Part shown: piece after piece, positions 32,265 to 41,744 of the stretch
How the letters are laid out: the number at the start of each line of letters is the position of its first letter
Numbering within the stretch: the stretch's first letter is position 1
Source of the DNA: Caulobacter sp. FWC26
Lineage (GTDB): Bacteria > Pseudomonadota > Alphaproteobacteria > Caulobacterales > Caulobacteraceae
Assembly (NCBI RefSeq): GCF_002742645.2
Contig: NZ_CP033875.1
Coordinates: 3,388,001-3,452,000, forward strand
DNA: 64,000 nucleotides
Direction of reading: 5' to 3'
Program-made: the position numbers and the translations under genes
The notes under the pieces: generated by a model
Seen by the model: the letters and a program-made list of their open reading frames with translations, nothing else
Databases searched by the model: none
Told to the model about the DNA's origin: nothing

Positions 32265-35024
32265 ATGAAACGAAGTGCGGTGATGGCCGGAGCGGCCCTT
32301 GGCGTGGTGCTGGCCTTTGGCGCGATGGGCGGCGCCACGGCGTCCGACCTGCCCTCGCCGGCGACGGCCTTCGCCCAGCCGGTCGGCAGCGACTACTTCC
32401 TGGCCGACTACACCGCCTATGAAGCCTATCTGAAGGCGCTGGCCGCCAAGTCCGACCGCATGAAACTGGTCGACATCGGCAAGACCGAGGAAGGCCGCAC
32501 CCAATGGATGGCGATCGTCTCCTCGCCCGCCAACCTGGCCAAGCTGGACCAGTACCGGACCATCGCCCGCAAGCTGGCAAAGGCCGAGGGCGTCAGCGAG
32601 GCCGAGGCCCGCAAGCTGGCCGCCGAGGGCAAGGCCGTGGTGTGGATCGACGCAGGCCTGCACGCCAACGAGACTGTGACCTCACAAGGCCAGATCCAGG
32701 TCATCCACCAGATGCTGACGGGGACCGATCCTGAGACCCTGCGGTTCCTGGACGACTGCATCATCCTGTTCGCGCACGACAATCCCGACGGGATGGAGAT
32801 GATCTCCGACTGGTACATGCGCAACGAGGACCCCAAGAAGCGGGAGTTCGGCTCGTTGCCGCGCCTGTATCACAAGTACATCGGCCACGATAACAACCGC
32901 GACAGCTTCATGTCGGCCATGGCCGAGACGACCAACGTCAACCGCCAGCTGTTCCGCGAGTGGTTCCCCCAGATCGTCTACAACCAGCACCAGACCGCGC
33001 CCAACGGCATGGTCGTGTTCGTGCCGCCGTTCCGCGATCCGGCCAACCACAACTACGACCCGCTGGTCATGACCATGCTGCAGGAAGTTGGCATGGCCAT
33101 GCACAGCCGCCTGGTGGCCGAGGACAAGCCCGGCACCGGCGCGCGCAGCGCCGCCCCCTACTCCACTTGGCACAACGGGATGGAGCGCTCCATCGCCTAC
33201 TTCCACAATTCGATCGGCCTGCTGACCGAGATCACCGGCGGCCCGACCCCGTCGCCGATCAACCTGGTCCCCGAGGTGCAGTTGCCCAGCAACGACCGGC
33301 CGGTTCCGATCGCGCCCCAGATGTGGCGCCTGCAGCAGACGCTAGATTACCAGGCCAGCCTGAACCGCTCGGTGCTGGACTACGCCTCGCGCAACCGCGA
33401 GCGCCTGCTCTTCAACATCTGGAAGATGGGCGACAACAGCATCAAGCGTGGCAGCCGCGACACCTGGACCATCACCCCGACCAAGGTCGACGCGCTGATC
33501 GCGGCCGGCAAGGAAAAGCCCCTGGCCGGCGGGCGCGGCGGTTCGGCGGATCCTTCGCTCTACAAGACGATCATGCAGGCGCCCGAGCAGCGCGACCCGC
33601 GCGGCTTCATCCTGCCCGCCGATCAGGCCGACCTGCCGACCGTGGTCGCCTTCCTGAACGCCCTGATTAAGGCGGGCGTCGACGTCGATGTCGCCGACAA
33701 GGCCTTCACCGTGGCCGGCAAGACGTACCCCGCCGGCTCCTACGTGGTCCGCACGGCCCAAGCCTATCGTCCGCACGTGATGGACATGTTCGAGCCGCAG
33801 GACCACCCGCACGACACCGAGTATCCGGGCGGCCCGCCCAAGGCGCCGTACGACGTCACCGGCTACACCCTGGCCTACCAGATGGGGATCAAGTTCGACC
33901 GCGTGCTGGACGCCTTCGAGGCGCCCACCAAGCGGGTGCCCGACCTGATCAAGGTCGCGCCGGGTTCGGTGAAGGGCTCGGGAAGCGCAGGCTGGCTGAT
34001 CCGCCACGAGACCAACGCCAGCTTCACCCTGACCAACCGCCTGCTGAAGGCCGGCGCCAAGGTCCAGTGGCTCAAGGACGGCGCCAAGGCCGGCGGCAAG
34101 ACCTTCGGAGCCGGCGCGATCTGGGTCCCTGCCTCCCCCGCCGCCAAGGCGGTGATCGACAAGGGCGTGAAAGACCTGGGGATCGACGCCTGGGCCGTCG
34201 CCGCCAAGCCGGCGGGCGCCGCCATCGCGCTGAAGCCGATCCGCGTGGGCCTGGTCGACGTCTACGGCGGCTCGATGCCTTCGGGCTGGAACCGCTGGAT
34301 GTTCGAGCAGTTCGAGGCGCCCTTCCAGGTCGTCTATCCGCAGCGCCTGGACGCCGGCGACATCGGCAAGGACTTCGACGTGCTGGTCTTCGCCGACGGC
34401 GTGGTGCCCGCCCCGGCGGACGGTCCGTTCCGCGCCGGCCGCGGCGGGGCCCAGCCCAAGCCCGAGGACATTCCGGCCGAGTACCGGTCGTGGCTTGGCC
34501 GCGTGACCGATGAGAAGACCGTCCCCAAGATCGCCGAGTTCGTGAAGGGCGGCGGCACGGTCGTGGCCATCGGCGCCTCGACGCGCCTGGCCACGGCGCT
34601 CGGCGCGCCGGTCGAGGTGGCCACGGCCAAGACCGAGAACGGCCAGCTCAAGGCCCTGTCGAACCGCGAGCTCTACATCCCTGGCGCAGTCCTGCGGGCC
34701 AAGGTCGATCCGAAACAGCCGCTGGCCTACGGGGCGGGTGAGGAGGTCGACGTGTTCTTCGACCGCAGCCCGGCCTTCACCGTGAAGCCCGACGTCAAGG
34801 GCGTCTCGCGCGTGGCCTGGTTCGACAGCGACAAGCCGCTGCGCAGCGGCTGGGCCGTGGGCCAGGAGAAGCTGAAGGGCTCGACGGCGATGCTCGACAT
34901 CACCGTGGGCAAGGGCAAGGTCTTCGCCTTCGGCCCCGAGATCACCCAGCGCGCCCAGTCGTGGGGCACGTTCAAGTTCCTGTTCAACGGCCTGCTCTAC
35001 GGGCCGGCGGTGAGCGGAAAGTAG
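32265..35024 (+). CDS. M14-family zinc carboxypeptidase (secreted, large)
   Basis: This is a 919-residue exported peptidase. After a signal peptide (~1-27), residues 45-350 form the M14 domain. Zinc ligands are in DAGLHANET (His ~133, Glu ~136) and VYNQHQTAP (His ~242), and the catalytic Glu is in GLLTEITGG (~322). A C-terminal part of about 550 residues, with VGLVDVYGGSMPSGWNRWMF and FVKGGGTVVAIGAST, resembles a glutamine-amidotransferase-like fold seen in other long bacterial M14 proteins. The ATG at 32265 begins the signal peptide. It likely trims peptides in the periplasm or outside. Convergent with the gamma-glutamyltransferase gene. Confidence 0.88.
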   Translation: MKRSAVMAGAALGVVLAFGAMGGATASDLPSPATAFAQPVGSDYFLADYTAYEAYLKALAAKSDRMKLVDIGKTEEGRTQWMAIVSSPANLAKLDQYRTIARKLAKAEGVSEAEARKLAAEGKAVVWIDAGLHANETVTSQGQIQVIHQMLTGTDPETLRFLDDCIILFAHDNPDGMEMISDWYMRNEDPKKREFGSLPRLYHKYIGHDNNRDSFMSAMAETTNVNRQLFREWFPQIVYNQHQTAPNGMVVFVPPFRDPANHNYDPLVMTMLQEVGMAMHSRLVAEDKPGTGARSAAPYSTWHNGMERSIAYFHNSIGLLTEITGGPTPSPINLVPEVQLPSNDRPVPIAPQMWRLQQTLDYQASLNRSVLDYASRNRERLLFNIWKMGDNSIKRGSRDTWTITPTKVDALIAAGKEKPLAGGRGGSADPSLYKTIMQAPEQRDPRGFILPADQADLPTVVAFLNALIKAGVDVDVADKAFTVAGKTYPAGSYVVRTAQAYRPHVMDMFEPQDHPHDTEYPGGPPKAPYDVTGYTLAYQMGIKFDRVLDAFEAPTKRVPDLIKVAPGSVKGSGSAGWLIRHETNASFTLTNRLLKAGAKVQWLKDGAKAGGKTFGAGAIWVPASPAAKAVIDKGVKDLGIDAWAVAAKPAGAAIALKPIRVGLVDVYGGSMPSGWNRWMFEQFEAPFQVVYPQRLDAGDIGKDFDVLVFADGVVPAPADGPFRAGRGGAQPKPEDIPAEYRSWLGRVTDEKTVPKIAEFVKGGGTVVAIGASTRLATALGAPVEVATAKTENGQLKALSNRELYIPGAVLRAKVDPKQPLAYGAGEEVDVFFDRSPAFTVKPDVKGVSRVAWFDSDKPLRSGWAVGQEKLKGSTAMLDITVGKGKVFAFGPEITQRAQSWGTFKFLFNGLLYGPAVSGK

Positions 35025-35038
35025 GGCTGAAAATAAGA

Positions 35039-35077
35039 TCGGCGCCGGACGGGGAAGTCCGGCGCCGAGTTCGTCTC
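35039..35077 (+). terminator. Hairpin after the M14 peptidase gene
   Basis: TCGGCGCCGGAC (35039-35050), loop GGGGAA, GTCCGGCGCCGA (35057-35068), then GTTCGTCTC. A perfect 12-base stem but only a weak T-rich tail. It is nearly an inverted copy of the hairpin at 35244-35275. Confidence 0.65.
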
Positions 35078-35235
35078 GGGACGGTTGGAGACATCCGCGA
35101 GGCGGTTACCGCTCCGGGGGTTGGCGTGAACCGGAGCGGCCTGGAGTCGCCGGGAGCTGGACCGGCGTCGGCGACGACCAAGGCGAAGGTGCGCCCGCCC
35201 CCGCGCCCGGACATTGAGACAAATCAAACAGTCTA

Positions 35236-35275
35236 GAAACGAAGTCGGCGCCGGAGGGGCAGCTCCGGCGCCGAC
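35236..35275 (-). terminator. Hairpin after the gamma-glutamyltransferase gene
   Basis: Read on the minus strand, GTCGGCGCCGGAG, loop of six, CTCCGGCGCCGAC (35275-35244) is followed by TTCGTTTC. A perfect 13-base stem, placed about 40 bases after the stop of the minus-strand gene. Together with 35039-35068 it forms an inverted pair bracketing 175 bases. Confidence 0.65.
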
Positions 35276-35314
35276 AGATCGCGTCCCCTTAGATCAAGGG
35301 GGGGAGGTAGACCC

Positions 35315-37051
35315 TCAGGGCGCGATCGCCTCGGCCCCCGGGCGACGCGGATCGGCGCCGCCGAGATAGAGACCCTGCTCGATCATGATCGACTGGGCCG
35401 AGCCCATGGTCTCGTCGGAGGTTATCGGATGACCCATCGCCTTCAGGATGGCGACGGTGTCGGGATTGAAGTTTGGCTCGACGCGCAGGGTGTCGCTGGC
35501 GTCCTGGAAGATGCGCGGCTGGTGGGTGGCCTCGGCCACGTTCAGCTTGAAGTCTACGACGTTGACGATGACCTGCAGCACCGTGTCGATGATGGTGCTG
35601 CCGCCCGGCGTGCCGGTGATCAGCCACGGCTTGCCGTCCTTGAAGATCATGGTCGGCATCATGGTCGAGAGCACGCGCTTGCCCGGCTGCAGGGCGTTGG
35701 GCGGGGCCGGCTTGCCGCTCTTCTGCGCGCGCCAGGCGGCCTCGTGGGCGTAGTTGTTCATCTGGTTGTTCAGCACGAAGCCCGCGCCGGCCACCATCAC
35801 GCCCGAGCCGAAATCGGCCCCCAGCGTATAGGTGTTGGACACCGCGTTGCCCTCGGCGTCGGCGACCGAGAAGTGCGTCGTGTTCGGGCTTTCGAACGCC
35901 CACGGATCGCCGGCGCCCAGGTCCTTGGCGGGCGTGGCCTTGTCGGGATTGATCAGCTTGGCGCGCTGGGCGCCATAGGCCTTGGACGTGAAGCCCTGCA
36001 GCGGGACCTTCACGAAATCGGTGTCGCCCAGATACTTGTAGCGGTCGGCATAGGCCATCTTCATGGCCTCGGCCTGAAGGTGCAGGGTCTTGGCCGAGCC
36101 CAGGCCCGTGGCCTTCAGGTCGAAGCTCTCCAGGATGTTGAGCATCTCCAGCAGGGTCGCGCCGCCGGCGCTGGCGGGCGGCGAGGTCTTGACCGTCAGG
36201 CCGCGATAGCTCCCGACCAGGGGCTGACGGATCTCGGCCTTGTAGGCGGCCAGGTCCTCCAGGGTGATCAGGCCACCATGGGCCTTCATGTCGGCGGCGA
36301 AGCGCTGGGCGATCTCGCCGCGATAGAAGGCGTCGGCGCCCTTGTCGGCGATCTGGCGCAGCGACCAGGCCAGCTCGGGCTGCTTGAGGACCTCGCCGGC
36401 GCGATAGAGCTCGCCGCCGGGCTTGTAGAAGGTCTGCTTGCCGGCCTCGCTCTCGGACAGGCGCTGCTTGCCCCAGCTGAAGACAAAGGCTTCGTCGGGC
36501 GACAGGGCCACGCCGTCGGCGGCCAGGCGATAGGCCGGCTCGACCACCTGCTTCCAGGCCAGGCGACCATATTTCTGATGCGCCAGGTAGAGGCCCGCGA
36601 CCGTGCCCGGAACGGTGGGCGCGCGATAGCCGCGCGAGGCCACGTCGTCCATTTCCTTGCCATTCTCGTCGACGAAGGTCTCGAGCTTGGCGGCCTTGGG
36701 CGCGACGCCGCGATAGTCGATGAAGATCGTCTCGCCCGTCTTAGCCAGGTGGACCATCATGAAGCCGTCGCCGCCGATATTGCCGGCGCGCGGCAGGGTC
36801 ACGGCCAGGGCGAAGGCGGTGGCGACGGCGGCGTCCACGGCGTTGCCGCCCTGACGCAGGATGTCGGCGCCGACCTTGGTGGCGATGGCGTTCTGGCTGA
36901 CCACCATGCCCCGCTCGCCCACCACCGGCGAGTGGATGCTGGGATACTCCAGCAGCTGCTTCTTCTGGGCCAGCGCCTCGGACGAGACGATGGGCGAAAG
37001 CGCCAGGGCGAAGGCGGCTAGGCCGGTGGAAATAAGGCGGAAAGGCTTCAC
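35315..37051 (-). CDS. ggt: Gamma-glutamyltransferase
   Basis: The product is a 578-residue periplasmic enzyme that cleaves gamma-glutamyl bonds, such as in glutathione, and autoprocesses into two subunits. The start is the GTG at 37051, with GAGG five bases upstream, opening a signal peptide (KPFRLISTGLAAFALALSPI). Large-subunit motifs include GMVVSQNAIATKVGADILRQ, GGNAVDAAVATAFALAV and PRAGNIGGDGFMMVH. The small subunit begins at the catalytic Thr of NTTHFSVAD (Thr ~391 by this numbering). GTPGGSTIIDTVLQVIVNVV supplies the oxyanion and glycine loop. It lies downstream of the TonB receptor, with a REP-like element between. Confidence 0.93.
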   Translation of the reverse strand: MKPFRLISTGLAAFALALSPIVSSEALAQKKQLLEYPSIHSPVVGERGMVVSQNAIATKVGADILRQGGNAVDAAVATAFALAVTLPRAGNIGGDGFMMVHLAKTGETIFIDYRGVAPKAAKLETFVDENGKEMDDVASRGYRAPTVPGTVAGLYLAHQKYGRLAWKQVVEPAYRLAADGVALSPDEAFVFSWGKQRLSESEAGKQTFYKPGGELYRAGEVLKQPELAWSLRQIADKGADAFYRGEIAQRFAADMKAHGGLITLEDLAAYKAEIRQPLVGSYRGLTVKTSPPASAGGATLLEMLNILESFDLKATGLGSAKTLHLQAEAMKMAYADRYKYLGDTDFVKVPLQGFTSKAYGAQRAKLINPDKATPAKDLGAGDPWAFESPNTTHFSVADAEGNAVSNTYTLGADFGSGVMVAGAGFVLNNQMNNYAHEAAWRAQKSGKPAPPNALQPGKRVLSTMMPTMIFKDGKPWLITGTPGGSTIIDTVLQVIVNVVDFKLNVAEATHQPRIFQDASDTLRVEPNFNPDTVAILKAMGHPITSDETMGSAQSIMIEQGLYLGGADPRRPGAEAIAP

Positions 37052-37084
37052 GACGCCCTCGTTGGATAAACGCGTATCTTCAAT

Positions 37085-37192
37085 CCGACCTTCCCGGCGA
37101 ATGCCGGGACCCAGATCATAAGGCTGTGCTTGAGCCGTACTGGACCCTCGGAGCCCTACAATCTGGGCCCCGGCATTCGCCGGGGAGATCGG
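37085..37192. repeat. REP/BIME-like repeat between ggt and the TonB receptor
   Basis: CCGACCTTCCCGGCGAATGC (37085-37104) and CCGGGACCCAGAT are mirrored at the right end by ATCTGGGCCCCGGCATTCGC and CGGGGAGATCGG. The pair forms a large imperfect cruciform of about 108 bases. The same arms recur at 46339-46466. It could fold in mRNA and stabilise or end the upstream transcript. Confidence 0.75.
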
Positions 37193-37206
37193 ACTGGTGG
37201 AGCAAA

Positions 37207-40200
37207 CTAGAACCGCTTGGAGAGGTTCATGTACCAGTAGCGCCCCGTCGCGTTGTGCAGCGCGCCCGAGTAGCCGAAGTTCGAGGCCGACAGCGGCGGG
37301 TCCTTGTCGAAGGCGTTGCGCACGCCCACGCGGACCGTGGAGCCGTCGAACATGCCGTCCTTGAACGCGTACTGGCCGTAGAAGCTGACGGTCGTCCATT
37401 CCTTGATCGGGAAGTACTGGCCGTTCACCTGCGCCGGGCCGGTGTCATAGACCTCGCCGACATAGTTCACGAACGCGCCCGCGCCCCAGCCGTCCTTGCG
37501 CCAGGAGACGCTGGCCGTGCCGCGGAACTCGGGGAAGCCGTCGAACTGGATCTGGTTGCCGGCGCTGGCGATCGTGATGCCCGGCAGCTTGCCGGCCGCG
37601 ACCGCCTGCAGAAGGATGCTCTCCGTCTGGCCAGGAGCCTGGTCATACTTCAGGAGCTTGGCGACATTGATCGACAGGCCGAAGTCGCCCCAGGGGGTGT
37701 CGTCCAGGTCGTAGTCCAGGCTGAAGTCGGCGCCCTGCACCATGCGCGGCTGCAGGTTCGAGTAGGTGTCGCTGATGTAGGCGATGTTGCCGACCGTGGC
37801 CGTGCCCACCGGCGCGTCGCGCACGACGTTCGGGTTGGACGAGCCGCTCTGGCGCAGCAACCAGTCGTAGGCGATCTGGTTATAGCCGCCCAGGATACCC
37901 ACGATGTTCTTCTCGCGGATCGACCAGAAGTCGCTGGTCAGGGTCAGCTTGCCATATTGGCGCGGAATGAAGGTGGGCTGATAGACGAAGCCGATCGTGG
38001 CGTTGTCGGCCTCTTCCGGCTTCAGGTTCTTGTTGCCGCTGCGCACTTCGATCGTGCTGGCGCTGGGGCAGGTGGTGACGGTCGGCGTGTTGATCCGGCA
38101 GGCCGCGAAGTCGGTGCGGGTGTTCGAGACCGTCGTGCCGTCGCTGTAGAACTGCGGCAGGTTCGGGGCGCGGAAGCTCTGCGAGACCGAACCGCGGATC
38201 GCGAAGCCCTGGCCGACCTTCCAGTAGATCGCGCCCTTGGGCTTCAGCACGTTGCCAAAGTCCGAATACTCTTCGTCGCGCGCGGCGATCTGCAGGCTGA
38301 TCTCCTCGACGAACGGGATGTTCATCTCGGGCGAAACGATCGGCACGGCCAGTTCGAAGAAGGCCGAGGCGACCGACCGGTGCGCGTTGACGTCCGGCGC
38401 GCCCGAGGCGCCCATGACGTCCGTGCCGTAGGTCACGCCGGTGACGCTGTTGGTGTACTTGATCGTGCCGTCCAGGCGCTTGTCGCGGTCGTCCTTGTAC
38501 GTCTCGCGACGCCACTCGACGCCCGCCGCGATCCCGACATCGCCGCCCGGCAGGGTGAAGAGGTCCTTCTTGGAGATCTTGAAGTCGGCCAGGGTCAGCG
38601 AGGTCTCGCTGATGCGATAGACGTTGATCAGGAACGAGTTGATCGTCGCGCGATCGTTGGGCGTGCCATCGCCCAGCGAGTAGTTGGGCTGGCTGCCGCC
38701 GTTGAACGGATTGTACGCCGTCGCATCCGTGCGGTTCAGGGCCGCCTGGAACGCGGTGTTGCTGATCGCGTCGTGCGTCATGTCCTTGGTGCGGGCCTTG
38801 GAATACAGCAGCGCCGAATCCCACTTCCAGCCCTTCCAGCCGCCCTTCAGCCCGCCCAGCAGGCGGTAGCTGTCGTCCGTCACCGTATAGGTGCGCGGGC
38901 CGGTGTCGACCGGGCGATAGGTGGTGATGTTCATGGCGAGGCCGGTGGTCGGCACGCCGGTCAGATTGGCCAGACGGTTGGGGCTGGTCGTCGGACCGAA
39001 GGGGTTCCAGTAGGCGTTCGCGGCGATGCTAATCGGCGCGGTGCTGAGCGGCGCCGACTGTTCGCGGCTGCCGGTGAACAGGGCGTGGTAGTAGCCCACT
39101 TCGCCATAGCCGGTGATGTCGCCGAAGTCGTGCTCGACCGTCGAGAACAGGTTGGTGCGCTCGACGCCGCCCTTCAGGGTGCGATCGGGGTTTTCGTCAT
39201 AGCGCAGAACGCGGCTGTTGGCGCCGGTGATCGTGCCCGAGCGGATGCAGAGGTTGCCGGTCAGCACGGTGCTGGAGCAGCCAGCGGCGGTGTTGGCGGT
39301 CGGCTCGATGTGGAACACGCCCGAGGTCGTCAGCGTCGCCGTGCCTTGGCGGACCGTGGTGGTCGCCGGGATGAGGGTGAACGAACCCCAGGGGCTGGAG
39401 GTCGAGCGGCTGTCGAAGGTGGTGTTGTCCACCCACGGCGTGTTGGCCACCTGCGCCCGGTGATCCTCGCTGGCCGAATAGTCGCGCTCCGACGCCATCA
39501 GACGGCTGCGGCCGGTGTAGTTGCCGAAGAAGGTCAGGCGCGTGCCGTCTGCCAGACGGGTGCCGGCCTTCACGTTGAACGAGCCTTCGCGGTAGCTGGT
39601 GCCTTCCGAGCCGCCGTACTGGGCTTCCATCTTCAGGCCACGGAACTTGGTGTCGAGGACCGTGTTGACCACGCCGGCCACCGCGTCGGCCCCGTAGATG
39701 GCCGCAGCGCCGTCGCGCAGCACTTCCACCCGCTTGATACCCGCCACGGGGAAGGCGTTGGTATTGACGGTCTGAACCGGAACCAGGTTTTCGGTCTGAG
39801 TGCCCGGCGCCAGCACGGCGCGACGACCGTTCAGCAGGGCCAGGGTATTGCCAGTGCCGAGGCTGCGCAGGTTCAGCGAGGCCACGTCGCCGCGCGCGTC
39901 GTTCAGGTTGCCGGTGGTGCGGGCTTCCTGGAACTGGACGTCGCCAGCTTGCGGGATCGAGCGGAACAGTTCGTCGCCCGAAACAGCGCCCGTGGCGATG
40001 ATCTCTTTCTCGCCGACCACCGTGACCGGCAGGGCCTCGGTCGTGCGGGCGCCTTCGATCTGCGAGCCGACGACCACGACCGCTTCGACGACCTGGGCCT
40101 CTTCACTGGTCGCGCCGGCCCCCGCGCGCGAGGACTGGGGGGATTGGGACTGGGCGCCTTCGGCCGGCGCCTGGCGCAGCGTGATGGTCTTGCCGTCGTC

Positions 40201-40488
40201 CGACTGGACGACCAGTCCGGCGGCCTTCGCCAGACGCGCCAAGGCGTCGGCGTCGGCGACGTCGCCGGTCACCGCCGGGGTGCGCTTGCCCGAGGCGGCC
40301 TCGAACGGGAACAGAACCTGCTTGCCCGACTGCTTGGCGAAGGCTTGCAACGCGGTCACCGCATCGCCGGCCGGAATGTTGAACGTGTGCCGCGCCTCTT
40401 GCGCGAGCGCCGGGCCGGCCAGCACCAGGACGGCGGCCGACGCCATCAGGAAGCCGCGAACCGCGCGGCGACGGGTGTTGATGGTCAT
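37207..40488 (-). CDS. TonB-dependent receptor with STN signalling domain
   Basis: This is a 1,093-residue outer-membrane receptor. A signal peptide (ends ALAQE) is followed by the secretin/TonB STN domain (~35-100: FNIPAGDAVTALQAFAKQSG; GDVADADALARLAKAAGLVV), which contacts FecR-type proteins in transducing receptors. A TonB-box-like EAVVVVGSQIEG, a plug (KRVEVLRDGAAAIYGADAVA) and a large barrel ending in YMNLSKRF complete it. ATG 40488 (MTINTRRR) is preferred over an upstream GTG/ATG. The gene follows fecI-fecR on the same strand, so its expression is probably induced by its own ligand. Linkage to ggt suggests peptide-like substrates, but siderophores are possible. Confidence 0.92.
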   Translation of the reverse strand: MTINTRRRAVRGFLMASAAVLVLAGPALAQEARHTFNIPAGDAVTALQAFAKQSGKQVLFPFEAASGKRTPAVTGDVADADALARLAKAAGLVVQSDDGKTITLRQAPAEGAQSQSPQSSRAGAGATSEEAQVVEAVVVVGSQIEGARTTEALPVTVVGEKEIIATGAVSGDELFRSIPQAGDVQFQEARTTGNLNDARGDVASLNLRSLGTGNTLALLNGRRAVLAPGTQTENLVPVQTVNTNAFPVAGIKRVEVLRDGAAAIYGADAVAGVVNTVLDTKFRGLKMEAQYGGSEGTSYREGSFNVKAGTRLADGTRLTFFGNYTGRSRLMASERDYSASEDHRAQVANTPWVDNTTFDSRSTSSPWGSFTLIPATTTVRQGTATLTTSGVFHIEPTANTAAGCSSTVLTGNLCIRSGTITGANSRVLRYDENPDRTLKGGVERTNLFSTVEHDFGDITGYGEVGYYHALFTGSREQSAPLSTAPISIAANAYWNPFGPTTSPNRLANLTGVPTTGLAMNITTYRPVDTGPRTYTVTDDSYRLLGGLKGGWKGWKWDSALLYSKARTKDMTHDAISNTAFQAALNRTDATAYNPFNGGSQPNYSLGDGTPNDRATINSFLINVYRISETSLTLADFKISKKDLFTLPGGDVGIAAGVEWRRETYKDDRDKRLDGTIKYTNSVTGVTYGTDVMGASGAPDVNAHRSVASAFFELAVPIVSPEMNIPFVEEISLQIAARDEEYSDFGNVLKPKGAIYWKVGQGFAIRGSVSQSFRAPNLPQFYSDGTTVSNTRTDFAACRINTPTVTTCPSASTIEVRSGNKNLKPEEADNATIGFVYQPTFIPRQYGKLTLTSDFWSIREKNIVGILGGYNQIAYDWLLRQSGSSNPNVVRDAPVGTATVGNIAYISDTYSNLQPRMVQGADFSLDYDLDDTPWGDFGLSINVAKLLKYDQAPGQTESILLQAVAAGKLPGITIASAGNQIQFDGFPEFRGTASVSWRKDGWGAGAFVNYVGEVYDTGPAQVNGQYFPIKEWTTVSFYGQYAFKDGMFDGSTVRVGVRNAFDKDPPLSASNFGYSGALHNATGRYWYMNLSKRF

Positions 40489-40606
40489 TTTCTTGTTTAC
40501 CCCTCGAAGCGCCCTCCATCCCCATGGAGGACCGCCTTTGAAGGATCGACGCACGCGTGTCGGGTTTCCGCCAGTGGCGAAGGGACTTTTTTAGCCTCAA
40601 TTCCAA

Positions 40607-40728
40607 GTGTCATCCCGGCCGGACCCCGGCGAAAGCCGGGGGTAGAGCCGGGACCCAGGGGCGGCGCGCGAGGCGTTCTGTCACTCCCTGGTTCCCGGAT
40701 AGCCTCTTCGAGGCTTCCGGGATGACAC
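40607..40728. repeat. REP-like repeat between fecR and the TonB receptor
   Basis: GTGTCATCCCGG (40607-40618) is mirrored by CCGGGATGACAC (40717-40728). An internal stem CCCCGGCGAAAGCCGGGG and a second one around GATAGCCTCTTCGAGGC lie inside. It is an intergenic palindromic element of a different type from those at 37085 and 46339. It separates the regulatory pair from the receptor. Confidence 0.75.
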
Positions 40729-40748
40729 CCAGTTGTGATGGAAGCTAT

Positions 40749-41744
40749 CTATCCCTTGCGCCACAACCGGATGTCGCCGTCGTCATCCTCGGACGCCTGC
40801 ACCGGGAACGTGCTGGTGACCGCGTCGACAAAGCTGCGCGGCTCGGTGGTCTGGAAGTAGCCAGCCAGACGCAGGCCATTGATAGACGGATCGACGATGC
40901 GCACCTGCTGCCTGTTGTAGCGATTGAACTCGGCCACGGCCTGTTCCAGCGACTGGCCGTTTAGCGCGATCGCGCCCTGGCGCCAGGCCAGGACGCGGTC
41001 GATCTCGCCTTCGGAGATGGCGCGAGCTCGGCTTCCGGCGGCGGTGTAGACCGCTGCGACGCCGGCCTTCAGGCGCATCTCGTCCTTGGGCTGGGCGGGT
41101 TCGGGGTCAAGCGCGACGGCGCCCTTCTTGACCGTCACGGTCGCCCCGTCGGCGCGCAGACGCACCGCCAGCTCCGAAACGCCGTCGGCCCGCATCACCG
41201 CGTCTTCGGCGCGCACCACGAAGGGACGGGAGTCGCTGGCCGCCTCGAACACCGCCTCGCCGCGCACCAGGCGCACCTCACGCACGCCGCGCCGGTAGCG
41301 GACCACCACCTTGCTGTCGGTGTTCAGTTCGATTCGGCTGTTGTCGCTGAGCACGACGACCCGACGCTCGCCGATCGCGGTGGCGTAGGCCGTGCCGCCG
41401 CCGAAGGTGGTGACCCCCGCCACAGAGAGGGCCAGCACTGCCGCCGCGGCCATGCCGCGCGCCCAGACCGACCGGCTCAGACGCGGCAGAACCGGGCGGC
41501 GCTCGGCCGCCAGCAGGTCCCGGTCAGGCCGCTCGGCCGCCGGACGCATGGCGCGCAGGCGCTCCAGCCGCGCCCAGGCGGCGGCTTCGCGTTCAAAGGC
41601 GGCTTCGTGTTCGTGGCTTTCGTCGCGCCAGGCCTCGAAGGCGGCGCGGTCGGCGGCGGAACACGAAGCGTCATCAAGCCGAACCACCCAGAGGGCGGCC
41701 GCCTGCCTCACCGCTTCGCGTCGTGATCCCGTCTCGCGCTCCAT
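40749..41744 (-). CDS. fecR: FecR-family anti-sigma/sigma regulator
   Basis: This is a 331-residue inner-membrane signal transducer. The cytoplasmic N-terminus carries AAALWVVRLDDASCSAADRA and FEAWRDESHEHEAAFERE (the DUF4880 segment). A single membrane helix lies at ~95-116 (ARGMAAAAVLALSVAGVTTF). The periplasmic FecR domain contains GERRVVVLSDNSRIELNTDS and RLVRGEAVFEAASDSRPFVV, and the C-terminal DUF4974-like domain includes INGLRLAGYFQTTEPRSFVD. It holds or activates the sigma factor encoded just upstream until the TonB receptor is engaged. It overlaps the sigma gene by 37 bases. Confidence 0.93.
   Translation of the reverse strand: MERETGSRREAVRQAAALWVVRLDDASCSAADRAAFEAWRDESHEHEAAFEREAAAWARLERLRAMRPAAERPDRDLLAAERRPVLPRLSRSVWARGMAAAAVLALSVAGVTTFGGGTAYATAIGERRVVVLSDNSRIELNTDSKVVVRYRRGVREVRLVRGEAVFEAASDSRPFVVRAEDAVMRADGVSELAVRLRADGATVTVKKGAVALDPEPAQPKDEMRLKAGVAAVYTAAGSRARAISEGEIDRVLAWRQGAIALNGQSLEQAVAEFNRYNRQQVRIVDPSINGLRLAGYFQTTEPRSFVDAVTSTFPVQASEDDDGDIRLWRKG

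Noticed and set aside
35429..37021. A 530-residue open frame on the plus strand
   Set aside because: Antisense to ggt, with composition typical of a shadow frame.
37126..40725. A 1,199-residue open frame on the plus strand
   Set aside because: It lies antisense to the TonB receptor, has no domain character and is rich in Arg, Gly, Val and Ala, as expected from GC-rich shadow frames.
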